This document shows, one piece after another, positions 11,116-20,801 of a stretch of DNA of 64,000 nt. A program made the translations under genes and the position numbers. This DNA comes from DASRDZ01 sp035569495 (GTDB lineage Bacteria; Chloroflexota; Dormibacteria; Aeolococcales; Aeolococcaceae), in assembly GCA_035569495.1 (NCBI GenBank), contig DATMMX010000038.1, positions 1-64,000 on the forward strand, written 5' to 3'. Every line of letters begins with the position of its first letter. Position 1 is the stretch's first letter. The notes beneath the pieces were generated by a model. That model did not search any database. It was not told the DNA's origin and saw nothing but the letters and a program-made list of their open reading frames with translations.

Positions 11116-13484
11116 CCGCCGCGATGCGGCTGGTCCTCGACCTGCAGGCCTGCCAGGACGTTCGCAACGGCGACCGCGGCATCGGCCGCTACGTCGCCGG
11201 TCTCGCCGAGGCGCTGCACCGTCGCGGCGACGCGGTCGCGGCCATGGTGCTCAACCCGCAGCTTCCTTTTCCGGGTCATCTCGACGGCGAGCTGCTCGAC
11301 TCGCCGCTGCTGTCGTGGAACACCGCCGGCGCGATCGCGTCCTCCGCATCGCAGGGCGACGTGGCCTATCACCTGATGTCGCCGTTCGAGATGAGCACGC
11401 CGGGCTGCGTCGCCGTGCCATACCACGCACTCGGTGAGTCGACGCCGCTGGTGGCGACGCTGTACGACCTCATCCCGCTGCGCGACCCGTCGGTGCTGCC
11501 CGATGCGGACGCCGTGCGTCGCTACCGGCAGCGCCTGGAGCTGGTGCGCACCGCCGACCTGCTGCTCTGCATCTCCGAGCACACCCGCCAGGACGCGATC
11601 CGGCGGCTCGGTGTCGATCCGTCGCGGTCCGTCAACGTCGGCGGCGGCGCGTCGCCGCGCTTCGGTCCGGGCGTGCCGGCGCTGCCACCGGAGGTGCGGC
11701 GGCGAATCGTGCTCTGCGTCTCGGGCGGCGTGCCGCGCAAGAACACCGAGCGGCTGATCAGCGCCTACGCGCAGCTTCCCGAGTCGCTACGGGCCGCCCA
11801 CCAGCTCGTCGTTGCCTGCGACCTCCACCCCGACACGCGCGCCGCCTGGTCGCGACACGCCCAGCACGAGGGTTTGCGCGACGGCGAGATGGTGCTGACC
11901 GGCTTCGTCAGCGACGACACGCTGCTATCGCTGTACCGGTCGGCGGCGCTGGTGGTGATGCCGTCGCTGGACGAGGGCTTCGGGCTTCCCGTCGCCGAGG
12001 CGATCGCCTGTGACCGCCCGGTGATCACCTCCAACCTGAGCGCGCTGCCGGAGATCCTCGACATGCCGGAGTCGACGTTCGACCCGTACGACGTTGCGGA
12101 CATGTCGCGCGTCATGCAGCGCGCCCTCGCCGACGAGGGCTTCCGCGACCGGCTGCTCGACGCCGGGCGGCGCGCCCAGCCGCACAACACCTGGGACGCC
12201 GTCGCTGAACGGATGGTCAGTTCGTTACAGCGACTCGACGTGCCGCGGCGCGGTCGGCGCGTGGCGGTGTCGCGGCGGGAGCGGCGCATGCGCATCGCCC
12301 TGGTCGGACCTATGCCGCCGGTCAAGTCGGGCGTCGCCGACTACAACGGGCGCACCGTGTCGGCGCTGTCGCGGCTCGCGGATGTCGACGTGCTGGTGCC
12401 GCCGGAGGTGGCGCACCCCGGCCACGGCGGCCCGCTGCAGACGCTGCGCTCGCCCGCGCTCGGCCGAACCCTCGACCCTGCGGGCTACGACGCGCTCCTC
12501 TACACCTTCGGCAACAGCGAGCACCACCTCACCACCTATGACCTGGCCCATCGTTACCCGGGCGTGCTCTGGCTGCACGACGTGCGGCTGAGCGGCTTCC
12601 ACGCCAACTACGCGCATGAGCGCACCAACGACCCCGCGCGGTGGATGCGCAAGCTGCTGCGCGACACCTACGGCGCGCAGATCCCCGACCTCGACAATGT
12701 CGAAGACCTCTTCGAGCGCGCCTGGCTGCACCACAACGGGGTGTTCCTGTCGCGCTCGCTGGTGCGCGCGTCGCGGGCGGTGATCGTCAACTCGCGCTTT
12801 GCGGAACAGCTCTACCGTCTCGACCAGGGGCCCGACGGCGTGCAGCGTCCGCTGATCCGGCTGCCGTTCGCAGCGCCTGTACCGCCCGCGCACATCCACG
12901 CACTGCAGCGCGACACCTCTCCCCCGCTGATCGTCAGCGCGGGCTCGGTCGACTGGATCAAGGGGTCGGACCGGCTCATCGAGGCCTTCGCGCGCATCGC
13001 GAATCGCACACCGGCGCAACTGGTGTTCGTCGGCGTCGTGGTACCGCCGCAGTACCAGGCGGAATTGCAGGCGCTCGCCGACCGGCTTGGCGTCGGCGAT
13101 CGCGTGTCGTTCACCGGTCGATCCGACGAGGAGGACTGGTGGGAGTATCTGCGGCGCGCCACCGTGGCGGTGCAGCTGCGGCGGCTGACCAACGGGGAGA
13201 CCTCCGGCGCGGTTGCCGACGCGCAGGCGGTGGGCACGCCCGTGATCACCAACCTGGTCAACGCACGCATCGACTATCCGGAGGGGGCGCTGGTGGCGCT
13301 CGACAGCTTGGCTGAGGGTGAGCTGGAGGGGGCGCTGCTGCGACTGGTGAGTGACCGCGCGGTGTGGCAGCGGCAGAGTGCGGCGGGGCTGGCGCACGCG
13401 CGGTCGGCGCCGTTCGACCGGCTGGCGTCGCTGTTGCTGGAGCGGTTGGATGCGCTGCTCAGCGGGCGGCTGGAGTCCGCATGA
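11112..13484 (+). CDS. Tandem two-domain GT4 glycosyltransferase
   Basis: 790 residues containing two GT-B fold, family 4 glycosyltransferase domains in one chain. Domain 1 (about 1-385) begins MRLVLDLQACQ and includes the donor-lobe signature DEGFGLPVAEAIACDRPVIT. Domain 2 (about 393-790) begins MRIALVGPMPPVKSGVADYN and has a donor lobe with VSFTGRSDEEDWWEYLRRAT and SGAVADAQAVGTPVITN. The two domains probably add two successive sugars to a lipid- or protein-linked surface glycan in the cytoplasm. The start ATG overlaps the previous stop as ATGA, and its stop overlaps the next ATG, placing it in the centre of a co-translated operon. Confidence 0.88.
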   Translation: MTAAMRLVLDLQACQDVRNGDRGIGRYVAGLAEALHRRGDAVAAMVLNPQLPFPGHLDGELLDSPLLSWNTAGAIASSASQGDVAYHLMSPFEMSTPGCVAVPYHALGESTPLVATLYDLIPLRDPSVLPDADAVRRYRQRLELVRTADLLLCISEHTRQDAIRRLGVDPSRSVNVGGGASPRFGPGVPALPPEVRRRIVLCVSGGVPRKNTERLISAYAQLPESLRAAHQLVVACDLHPDTRAAWSRHAQHEGLRDGEMVLTGFVSDDTLLSLYRSAALVVMPSLDEGFGLPVAEAIACDRPVITSNLSALPEILDMPESTFDPYDVADMSRVMQRALADEGFRDRLLDAGRRAQPHNTWDAVAERMVSSLQRLDVPRRGRRVAVSRRERRMRIALVGPMPPVKSGVADYNGRTVSALSRLADVDVLVPPEVAHPGHGGPLQTLRSPALGRTLDPAGYDALLYTFGNSEHHLTTYDLAHRYPGVLWLHDVRLSGFHANYAHERTNDPARWMRKLLRDTYGAQIPDLDNVEDLFERAWLHHNGVFLSRSLVRASRAVIVNSRFAEQLYRLDQGPDGVQRPLIRLPFAAPVPPAHIHALQRDTSPPLIVSAGSVDWIKGSDRLIEAFARIANRTPAQLVFVGVVVPPQYQAELQALADRLGVGDRVSFTGRSDEEDWWEYLRRATVAVQLRRLTNGETSGAVADAQAVGTPVITNLVNARIDYPEGALVALDSLAEGELEGALLRLVSDRAVWQRQSAAGLAHARSAPFDRLASLLLERLDALLSGRLESA

Positions 13485-14548
13485 TCGACGAATTGGCCCG
13501 GCCGCGGGTGGGCATCGTTTTGCCGGGCGACGGCGACGTGTGGGCGTCGGCGGTGGCGGCGCGGGTGCTGACGCTGGCGGTGCTCGACCGGGTGCCGCGG
13601 GCGCGGGTGTTTGTGCTGGTGTCGACCGGAACCGGTGCGCCTGCGGGGGCCGCGTTGGATTGCGGGCGCCCGTGGCGGCGGCTGGTGGTCGAGGATCGGC
13701 AGCGGATGGATGTGCTGCTGGTGGTTGGGGCGGAGACCAAGGTGAGTGCGCGGGGTGGGTGTCCGGTGGTGCGGGTGCCGGGGTCGGTTGTGGATGTTGG
13801 GATGCTGGCGGCGGCCGCGGGCGGTGAGGAGCTGCGGCGCAACCGGGTGGGGACGCTGCGGCTGCTGGGGTGGTTGCCGGCGGACGCGGGGACGGCGCAC
13901 GCGGTGGTGGATGCGGATGCGGATGTGTCCGGGTTGGAGACGTCTGTCGTCGCTGTCGTGGCGGGGTTGACGGGGGCCGCGGATGCGGTGCGTGAGCAGG
14001 TGGGGAATGGGCGGTGCTTGGTGCTGCCGGCTCATGCGGGGGTGGATGAGGTTGTGGCGGCGGTGGCGTCGGGCGCTCGGTACCTGGGCTCACACTCTAT
14101 GCTCGCGGCGATTGCGGCGGGGCCCCGGGATTCAAGGGCTCACGCCGCGATTCCTTCGGTGAGTGCCACGACGTCGCTGCAAGAAATGGAAATTGCCGCG
14201 GCACGGGAACACCTTGCTGCCGCCGAAACCCCTCCTGCCGCGGCGCAGACCCACGTCACAACGGCCTCCGCAGCCGTGGACGCCGCAGCAGCAGCAGCTT
14301 TGCAAACCTGGCACTCCCGCGGCACCCCCGGCGCAACGCCCGACCCCCGCCCTACACGCCTCACCTCCACGCAGCACGCCGCACTCCAGGTCGAGCTGCG
14401 CGCCGCACAGCGCGAACGCGACTCCGCAACCGCGCGCGCGGAGCACGCCGAATCCACCGCCCAACTCATCACCGGCTCCCGCACCTGGCGCTACACCGAA
14501 CGCCTCCGCGACGCCTACCACACCACCCGCCGCCGCCTGCACCGCTGA
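13481..14548 (+). CDS. Pyruvyltransferase-like glycan-cluster protein with coiled-coil tail
   Basis: 355 residues from the ATG at 13481, which overlaps the previous stop (ATGA). The first 230 residues are Rossmann-like and resemble a reduced polysaccharide pyruvyltransferase: the segment GARYLGSHSMLAAIAAGPRD occupies the position where those enzymes have a ser-x-HGAI-like motif, but the histidine context is altered. The C-terminal 120 residues form an alanine-rich helix and coiled coil ending in SRTWRYTERLRDAYHTTRR, a tail style common in glycosyltransferases of O-antigen clusters. Catalytic status is unclear. The TGA overlaps the ATG of the next gene by one base. Confidence 0.55.
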   Translation: MIDELARPRVGIVLPGDGDVWASAVAARVLTLAVLDRVPRARVFVLVSTGTGAPAGAALDCGRPWRRLVVEDRQRMDVLLVVGAETKVSARGGCPVVRVPGSVVDVGMLAAAAGGEELRRNRVGTLRLLGWLPADAGTAHAVVDADADVSGLETSVVAVVAGLTGAADAVREQVGNGRCLVLPAHAGVDEVVAAVASGARYLGSHSMLAAIAAGPRDSRAHAAIPSVSATTSLQEMEIAAAREHLAAAETPPAAAQTHVTTASAAVDAAAAAALQTWHSRGTPGATPDPRPTRLTSTQHAALQVELRAAQRERDSATARAEHAESTAQLITGSRTWRYTERLRDAYHTTRRRLHR

Positions 14549-15843
14549 TGGTCCGCATCACCATCCCTGCCACCGACGCCCCCGCATTGTCGGTCGTCCT
14601 GGTCACCTACAACGCCTGGGAATGGACCGAGCGCGCCCTCCACGCACTCACCTCCACCACCGACCTCCCCTACGAGCTGGTGGTCATCGACAACGCCTCG
14701 CACGACCAGACCCGCGACCGCCTGCGCGACATCGACAACGCGCGCGTCGTCCTCGAGGACGTCAACCGCGGCTTCGGGGTTGCGGCCAACCTCGGCGTGA
14801 TCATGTCGCGCGCCCCGCGCGTCCTGCTGCTCAACAGCGACGCGCTCCTCCAGCCCGGCTGGCTCGACCCGCTCGCCGGCATCCTCGACAGCGAGGACGA
14901 CGTCGCCGCGGTGGGAGCGCGCCTCGACCACGTCGACGGCAGCCTGCAGGAGGCGGGCAGCATCATCTGGGGCGACGGGGCCAGCGACAACTACGGCGAC
15001 GGCGACGACCCGCGCCGCCCCGAGTACCGCTTCCGGCGCGACGTGGACTACCTGTCGGCCGCCTGCCTGCTGGTGCGGCGGAGCGCCTTCTGCGACGCGG
15101 GCGGCTTCGACCCCGTCTACCACCCCGCCTACTACGAGGACACCGACCTGGCCATGCGCTGGCGGTCGATGGGGATGCGCGTCGTCTACCAGCCGCGCAG
15201 CGTGGCGGTGCACAAGCGGTGGGCGTCGTCGGGTGATCGCAGCGGGATGGTGCCGCAGCTGCTGCGCAACCGTCCGATCTTCGTGGAGCGCTGGCGGGAG
15301 CTGCTCGGCATGCGCCCGCCACGGCCGGAGCCGGAGGACGGCGCGTCGCTGCTGGCGATGCGCGACGCGGAGTGCGTCGAGCGGCTGCTGCTGGTGACCG
15401 ACCGGCTCGACTCCAGCGCCGGGGCGATGGCGGCGCAATGCGCATCGGCGCTCGCGGGTGTGGCGCGCAACTGGCGGGTCAGCCTGCTGTGCTGGGACGA
15501 CGACGCCGAGAGCGACGCGGCCGAGGCGCTGCGCGCACAGGGCATCGAGGTGACCGGCCGCGGAGTCGACGTCGCCGCGTGGCTGAGCTTTCGGCAGCAC
15601 CACCACACCGCCGTCCTCGCTGACGCGCACCTGCCTGCACGCATCGCGCTCATGGTGCGCGACGCGCAGCCGCACGCATGGCGCGCCGCGCTGCTCTCAG
15701 GCGCGATCGACGGACCCGCGCCGTGGCTCGCGGGCGCGCAGCTCGCCGTCTGCAATAGCGAGACGGACGCGCCGGACATGTCATCGGTGCCAGCGGGCGA
15801 CGTGGCGGCACTGGTGCACCGCGCCGGCCTGCGCCTCGCCTGA
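14548..15843 (+). CDS. GT2 family glycosyltransferase
   Basis: 431 residues. The N-terminal 270 residues are a GT-A fold family 2 enzyme with SVVLVTYNAWEWTERAL, the nucleotide-binding VVIDNASHDQTR and the metal-binding LLLNSDALLQPGWL, followed by AAVGARLDHVDGSLQEAGS and YYEDTDLAMRWRSMGMRV. This pattern is typical of rhamnosyl- and related surface-glycan transferases. The last 150 residues form an additional Rossmann-like segment (ERLLLVTDRLDSSAGAMAAQ) similar to an isolated GT-B lobe. It is the last gene of the rightward glycan operon; the convergent neighbour ends 77 bases away. Confidence 0.87.
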   Translation: MVRITIPATDAPALSVVLVTYNAWEWTERALHALTSTTDLPYELVVIDNASHDQTRDRLRDIDNARVVLEDVNRGFGVAANLGVIMSRAPRVLLLNSDALLQPGWLDPLAGILDSEDDVAAVGARLDHVDGSLQEAGSIIWGDGASDNYGDGDDPRRPEYRFRRDVDYLSAACLLVRRSAFCDAGGFDPVYHPAYYEDTDLAMRWRSMGMRVVYQPRSVAVHKRWASSGDRSGMVPQLLRNRPIFVERWRELLGMRPPRPEPEDGASLLAMRDAECVERLLLVTDRLDSSAGAMAAQCASALAGVARNWRVSLLCWDDDAESDAAEALRAQGIEVTGRGVDVAAWLSFRQHHHTAVLADAHLPARIALMVRDAQPHAWRAALLSGAIDGPAPWLAGAQLAVCNSETDAPDMSSVPAGDVAALVHRAGLRLA

Positions 15844-15920
15844 CACGCCGACCGCACCACCGGTGCTCCGCACCGCCGCGCGCAACGCCTCTCGCCCTGC
15901 CGACATGCAGCGCCTGAAGC

Positions 15921-17276
15921 TCAGCGCCGCCGCTGTGCCACCCGCGCCGCCGTGCGCTTCACCGCCGCGGCCACACCCCCGAGCCCGTCCGCCCGAAACC
16001 GCTCGACCACCCGCTCCCGCAGCGGCGGCGCCACAACAGTGGCCGCCTCCGACGCCACCGGAGGCGGCAGCACCCGCCGGTCCGCCGCCAGCCGCGGCTG
16101 CAGGCAGAACCGCACCAGCGGCTCGACCACGAGCGACCAGCGGAACTCGTCCGTCGCCGCCCGCATCCGCTCCGCGGCCTCACCGCGCCGCGACGCGTCC
16201 GCAAACGACACGATGGCATCCGCCAGCGCCTCCGGCGACTCCGGCGCGACCGTCAGCCCCATCCCCCGCGCCGCGATCATGTCCGCCAGCGTGTCGCCCT
16301 CCGTGCAGATCACCGGCAGCCCCGCCCACACGCAATCGAGCAGCCGTGTGCGAAAAGCGAACTGCGTCTCGACGTGGTCGGGATGCGTCGACACGCCCAC
16401 GTCCGCGTCGAGCAGGAAGTCGGCACGATCCTCGTAGTCGATCCAGCGGTCGTTGAAGAAAACGTGGCTGCCAATCAGGCCCAGCTCAGAAGCCAGCGCG
16501 CGCGTCCGCCCGGCGATGTCCATCTCCCCCACCACCGGGTTGGGATGCGGCGCCGCCATGAAGTACAGGCGCAGCGACGGCACCCGCGGCGCCGCGAGCT
16601 GCACCGCGCGCACCAGCGTCAGCGGGTCGAACCAGTTCCACAACCCGCCGCCCCACAGCAGCACGTAGTCGCCGTCTGAGATGCCCGGCACCACACCCCG
16701 CAATGCATGACGCCGCTGCGCGGGCGGGTCGTCGGGAACGCCGAAGGCCACAACGTCGATGAGCCGCCGCAGCGTCGGGTCGTCGTCGTAGGTCGCGGGG
16801 TTGATGCGGTCCAGCGCACTCAGTGCGCCGAGCCAGTAGTCGCGCTGCCGCTCGCTGGCGCAGAGGAAGAAGTCGCCGTCGCGCATCTGCTCGGCGAGCA
16901 CCCGCGCCCGGCCGCGATGGTCGTTCCAGCGATCCTGCAGCGCAGCGCCGGTGTGCGCGGGCAACCCCTCCAGCACGAACGGGTCGTACAGGTCGACGAC
17001 CAGCGCCGCAGCGCCGCCGCGCAGGAACGGATACGCGTCGAGCACCCACCCCTGCCCCACCACCGCGTCGGACTGCGACGCCAGTGAGCGCAGCAACGGC
17101 TCGTCGTGGTCGACAACCCGGAAGGGCAGGGAAGGGATGTCGGTGCCGCCCTTCGCCGCCAGGGTCACGTCCAACCCCGCGGCGGCCAGCGCGCGCGCCA
17201 ATTCGAAGTTGCGAATCCCCGCGCCACCCATGGCGCGCCGCACGATGTCGTTGGAGACGATGAGGATGCGGGGCAT
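15921..17276 (-). CDS. GT4 family glycosyltransferase
   Basis: 451 residues from the ATG at 17276, eight bases after the recO stop, so likely co-transcribed with it. The fold is GT-B: the N-lobe starts MPRILIVSNDIVRRAMGGAG with the glycine-rich acceptor loop, and the C-lobe contains DYVLLWGGGLWNWFDPLTLV, the HVFFNDRWIDYEDRADFLLD segment and the donor-binding RTRLLDCVWAGLPVICTEGD. The longer frame upstream of 17276 is antisense to recO and is rejected. The substrate is not predictable; the location beside the other sugar-transfer genes suggests the same surface glycan. Confidence 0.87.
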   Translation of the reverse strand: MPRILIVSNDIVRRAMGGAGIRNFELARALAAAGLDVTLAAKGGTDIPSLPFRVVDHDEPLLRSLASQSDAVVGQGWVLDAYPFLRGGAAALVVDLYDPFVLEGLPAHTGAALQDRWNDHRGRARVLAEQMRDGDFFLCASERQRDYWLGALSALDRINPATYDDDPTLRRLIDVVAFGVPDDPPAQRRHALRGVVPGISDGDYVLLWGGGLWNWFDPLTLVRAVQLAAPRVPSLRLYFMAAPHPNPVVGEMDIAGRTRALASELGLIGSHVFFNDRWIDYEDRADFLLDADVGVSTHPDHVETQFAFRTRLLDCVWAGLPVICTEGDTLADMIAARGMGLTVAPESPEALADAIVSFADASRRGEAAERMRAATDEFRWSLVVEPLVRFCLQPRLAADRRVLPPPVASEAATVVAPPLRERVVERFRADGLGGVAAAVKRTAARVAQRRR

Positions 17277-17284
17277 GAAGAAAC

Positions 17285-18034
17285 TCAGAACACCGCCCGC
17301 AGCACGTCGAGCGAACGCAGCCGCCGATCCACGTGCTGGGCCAGCTCGCGCTCGACCACCAGCTCCAGGACCGCCAGCGTCTCGCCGTCGAGCCGCAGTC
17401 GCGAGTACAGATCGGCGTCGCCCGCCGCGATCACCCGCAGCACCTTGATCACCCGCACCGAGCACTCAACCCCACCGGGGTCGGACGGCCCGCAGCGCCG
17501 GCACAGCAGGCCGCCGCCGGCAGTGGAGAACACGGCGGGCTCCTCCGCCAGCGCCGATCCGCACGACGCGCACACCGTCAGCTCCGGCGCATAGCCGAGC
17601 CGGTCGATCATCCGCCGCGCGAACCACGCCACCGCCGAACGCGGGTCGCGCGACGGATCCGCGCACGCGCTCAGCGCATCGGCGACAAGCTCGTAGATGC
17701 CCGCCTCCAGCGGGTGCTGCCCCTCCAGCACACGATCCGCGAGCTCCGCGCACAGCGACGCACAGGCGATCCGCCGCGCGTCGCTCGACGGCAGCGCCGG
17801 CCCGACCCGCTGCGCCTGGGTCAGCACGTCGAGCTCACCACGCCCGCGCGCGATCTGCATGGCACTGCGCGCGAACAGGTCGGTGTGCGGCGCCATCCGC
17901 CCCGGCGCCTTGCGCACCCCGCGGGCGATCACCCCCACCTTGCCGTGCTCGCGGGTCAGCACGGTGAGGATGCGGTCGGCCTCCGCGTAGTCGACGCGCC
18001 GCAGCACGATGCCCTCGTCGTTGTACGTCGACAA
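17285..18034 (-). CDS. recO: DNA repair protein RecO
   Basis: Loads RecA on SSB-coated single strands in the RecFOR pathway. The 249-aa length is typical. The N-terminal OB fold (DEGIVLRRVDYAEADRILTV then GVIARGVRK) and the helical domain with the zinc-binding cysteines CASCG and CRRCG are visible. The frame begins with TTG at 18034, four bases after the stop of the upstream small membrane gene; no better start codon is nearby. Order glmU-prs-hlyC/CBS-small membrane protein-recO on one strand implies a single long transcript. Confidence 0.95.
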   Translation of the reverse strand: MSTYNDEGIVLRRVDYAEADRILTVLTREHGKVGVIARGVRKAPGRMAPHTDLFARSAMQIARGRGELDVLTQAQRVGPALPSSDARRIACASLCAELADRVLEGQHPLEAGIYELVADALSACADPSRDPRSAVAWFARRMIDRLGYAPELTVCASCGSALAEEPAVFSTAGGGLLCRRCGPSDPGGVECSVRVIKVLRVIAAGDADLYSRLRLDGETLAVLELVVERELAQHVDRRLRSLDVLRAVF

Positions 18035-18038
18035 ACGG

Positions 18039-18464
18039 TCAGGCCCGGCGCCGGCGCGCCCCGAGGAAACGCTGCGCCGTCACCACCAGGATCGACCCGT
18101 CCACCAGCGCACCGACCAGGTACGGCGTGGCCCGCCGCTCGGCGAAGCGCCGCGCGTACATGCCGCTCGACACCGCCTTGCTCAGCATCAGCGGCCACAC
18201 GAAGGCGCGCCGTCGCCGCACGTCGGTCGCCGCCATCCCCGACAGCACGGTGATCGTGGCCATCAGAGATACGGCCAGGGCGTTCCAATACTTCTCGCTC
18301 GACGGCGGCAGCGACGGCCCGGGCAGGGTGTTGAGCACGCCGGTGGAACGGTCGGGATCGACGGCGAAGCTCAGGGCCCCGGCGCCGAAGAGCAGCGTCC
18401 AGAAGCGCAGCAGCGAGCGCAGGCTGCGCTCCTCGTCGGTCAGCGCGTCGGCGGCGTCGCTCAC
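18039..18464 (-). CDS. Small membrane protein of unknown function (141 aa)
   Basis: 141 residues starting at GTG 18464, which overlaps the stop of the CBS protein gene as GTGA. The N-terminus is acidic and cytoplasmic, followed by hydrophobic helices around residues 20-36, 63-80 and 114-128, and it ends in a basic RFLGARRRRA tail. No family recognised. Tight coupling to the CBS-domain membrane protein and recO suggests it is a real gene of that operon. Confidence 0.72.
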   Translation of the reverse strand: MSDAADALTDEERSLRSLLRFWTLLFGAGALSFAVDPDRSTGVLNTLPGPSLPPSSEKYWNALAVSLMATITVLSGMAATDVRRRRAFVWPLMLSKAVSSGMYARRFAERRATPYLVGALVDGSILVVTAQRFLGARRRRA

Positions 18465-19771
18465 TGGTGTGCCTCCCTTGGCTCGGAGTCGTGGCCCTCC
18501 TCGCGGTTCCCGTCGGGGTGCTCACCGGTGAAGGGGTGGTCGCTGGTGATGCGCACGGTGCGGATGCTCTGGCGGCGCACCGTCTCGACGGTGATGCGCG
18601 CGTGCCCGACCGCGACGGTGGCGCCCGGCTTGGGGATCTCGCCGAGGCGCTCGTAGACGTAGCCGCCGATCGAGTCGGCGTCGGTCTCGGGGATGTCGAT
18701 GTGCAGCATCTCGCCGACGTCGTCGACGCTGACCCGCGCGCTGAGCAGCACCTCGTGGTCGGAGAGGAACTGGATCTCCTCCTGCTCGGCGATGTCGTAC
18801 TCGTCGCGGATGGGGCCGACGATCTCCTCGAAGAGGTCTTCCATGGTCACGATTCCCGCGGTGCCGCCGTACTCGTCCACCACGATGGCGATGTGGATCT
18901 TGCGCACCTGCATGTCGTGAAGCAGCTCGCCGACCTTCTTCGACTCGGGGGTGAAATAGGCCTCGCGGGCGAGCGTCTTGACGCTCTGGTCGGGCGCGTC
19001 GTCGTCGTGCTGGAGCAGGTCCTTGGCGTAGACCACGCCGACCACGTTGTCCATGGTCTCCTCGTAGACGGGGATGCGCGAGTGGCCGTGCTCGATGATC
19101 AGGCCGATCACCTCGCGCACCGTTTTGCCGCCCTCGACGGCGACCACGTCGACGCGCGGCACCATGATCTCGCGCACTGCCTTGTCGGTCATCTCGAGCA
19201 CGCCCATCATCATCTGGCGCTCCTCCTGCTCGACCACGCCCTGCTGCTCGCCCATCACCACCAGCATGCGCAACTCCTCCTCGGTGACGAACGGGCCGGG
19301 CACCTGGCCGCGCGCCGCGGTGCGCACCACCAGGGTGGCGACGGCGGTGAGCACCGAGACCACCGGACGCAGGATCACCGTCAGCGTCGCCACCGGGCCG
19401 GCCAGCGTCAGGGCGATGCGCTCGTTGAAGCGCAGCGCCAGCGACTTGGGGGCGATCTCGCAGAACACCAGCAGGAAGGCGGTGAGCAGGCCGGTGATCA
19501 GCGCCTCGGGGACGTGCGCGCCCTGGCTGAAGGCGATCAGCGTCGCGCTGGTGGTGGCCACGGTGACCGCCGCGGTGTTCAGCGTGAGGATCGTCGACAG
19601 GTACTGATTCGGCTTGGCGTGCAGCGCGGCGACGCGGCGGGCCCGCTTGTCGCCCTCCTCGGCGAGGGTGCGGATGCGCAGCCTCGACACGCTGCTCAGC
19701 GACGTCTCCGCCGCCGCGGCGAACGCGGCGATGATCAGCGAGAGGACGAGCAGGAAGACGTAGAGCGTCAT
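18461..19771 (-). CDS. Hemolysin C / CorC-family CBS-domain membrane protein
   Basis: 436 residues of the CNNM/CorC (TlyC) family, implicated in Mg2+/Co2+ efflux across the inner membrane. The N-terminal DUF21 membrane region (about 1-185) has four hydrophobic segments with LSSVSRLRIRTLAEEGDKRA and the FCEIAPKSLALRFNERIA motif. A CBS-domain pair follows (about 205-330, with IMVPRVDVVAVEGGKTVREV and HIAIVVDEYGGTAGIVTMED). The CorC_HlyC transporter-associated domain ends the protein (GYVYERLGEIPKPG). It lies 47 bases after prs and overlaps the next gene by four bases. Confidence 0.93.
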   Translation of the reverse strand: MTLYVFLLVLSLIIAAFAAAAETSLSSVSRLRIRTLAEEGDKRARRVAALHAKPNQYLSTILTLNTAAVTVATTSATLIAFSQGAHVPEALITGLLTAFLLVFCEIAPKSLALRFNERIALTLAGPVATLTVILRPVVSVLTAVATLVVRTAARGQVPGPFVTEEELRMLVVMGEQQGVVEQEERQMMMGVLEMTDKAVREIMVPRVDVVAVEGGKTVREVIGLIIEHGHSRIPVYEETMDNVVGVVYAKDLLQHDDDAPDQSVKTLAREAYFTPESKKVGELLHDMQVRKIHIAIVVDEYGGTAGIVTMEDLFEEIVGPIRDEYDIAEQEEIQFLSDHEVLLSARVSVDDVGEMLHIDIPETDADSIGGYVYERLGEIPKPGATVAVGHARITVETVRRQSIRTVRITSDHPFTGEHPDGNREEGHDSEPREAHQ

Positions 19772-19818
19772 TGCCCTCCCTTACCCATGTCGTCCTCCGC
19801 GCTCCGCGTCTGACCCGG

Positions 19819-20775
19819 TCATCGGAAGAGCTCGCTGACGCTCCGTCCCTCGTGCACGCGCACGATCGCCTCGGCAACCAGTGGGGCCACGCTGAGGACG
19901 CGCAGCTTGGGTGCGTCGTCGAAGGAGTGGCCGTCGTGCAGGGGGATGGTGTCGGTGATGCAGATCTCGTCGATGGGCGCCGCGTGCAGCCGCTGCAGCG
20001 CGCCGTTGCTGAGCACGCCGTGGGTGGCCACCACGTCGACGCTGGTGGCGCCGTTGGCGCGCAGCGCCTTGGCCGCGCCGATCAGGGTGGAGCCGGTGCT
20101 GATCAGGTCGTCGATGACCACCGCCGCCCGGCCCTCGACGTCGCCGATGACGTTGAGGATCTCGACGTCGTCGTCGCGCGGGCGCCGCTTGTCGATGATG
20201 GCGATGGGGGCGTCGAGGAGTCGCGCCAGGCTGCGGGCGCGGGCGGTGCCGCCGGTGTCCGGCGAGACCACCACCACGTCGGCGCCGTGGCGCTCGCGGG
20301 CATGCCTGGCCAGGATCTTCGACGCGGTGAGCGCGTCCACGGGGATGTCGAAGAAGCCCTGGATCGCCTCGGCGTGGAGGTCGACGGTGATCACCCGGCT
20401 GGCCCCGGCCAGCTCGATGATGTTGGCCATCAATTTCGCGCTGATGGGGTCGCGCGCCTGGGTCTTCTTCTCCTTGCGCGCGTAGCCGTAGTAGGGGATG
20501 ACGGCGTTGACGCGGGAGGCGCTGGCGCGGCGCAGCGCGTCGAGGATGATGAACAGCTGGACCAGGTTGTCGCTGACCGGATGGCAGGTCGGCTGGATGA
20601 CGAAGACGTCCTTGCCGCGCACCGACTCGGCGATCTTGACGTCGAACTCGCCATCGGCGAAGCGGGTCACCTGCATCTCGGCGAGGGGCATGTTGATCTC
20701 CCGCGCGATGCGCTCGCTCAACTCGGGATTCGCTGTTCCCGAGAGCAGGAGAAGGTCCCCATGCGGACTGCTCAT
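19819..20775 (-). CDS. prs: Ribose-phosphate pyrophosphokinase
   Basis: Makes PRPP from ribose 5-phosphate and ATP for nucleotide, His and Trp synthesis. From the ATG at 20775 it is 318 aa, the usual length; the frame extends ten codons further but a GGGAG site precedes the chosen start. Recognisable are the phosphate-loop region (FADGEFDVKIAESVRGKDVF), IPYYGYARKEKKTQARDPIS, VTVDLHAEAIQGFF, the catalytic flexible loop (DKRRPR) and the PRPP-binding VVIDDLISTGSTL. It lies 26 bases downstream of the glmU stop, forming the conserved glmU-prs pair. Confidence 0.97.
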   Translation of the reverse strand: MSSPHGDLLLLSGTANPELSERIAREINMPLAEMQVTRFADGEFDVKIAESVRGKDVFVIQPTCHPVSDNLVQLFIILDALRRASASRVNAVIPYYGYARKEKKTQARDPISAKLMANIIELAGASRVITVDLHAEAIQGFFDIPVDALTASKILARHARERHGADVVVVSPDTGGTARARSLARLLDAPIAIIDKRRPRDDDVEILNVIGDVEGRAAVVIDDLISTGSTLIGAAKALRANGATSVDVVATHGVLSNGALQRLHAAPIDEICITDTIPLHDGHSFDDAPKLRVLSVAPLVAEAIVRVHEGRSVSELFR

Positions 20776-20801
20776 CGAATCGTCACTCCCACGACTGTTG
20801 G

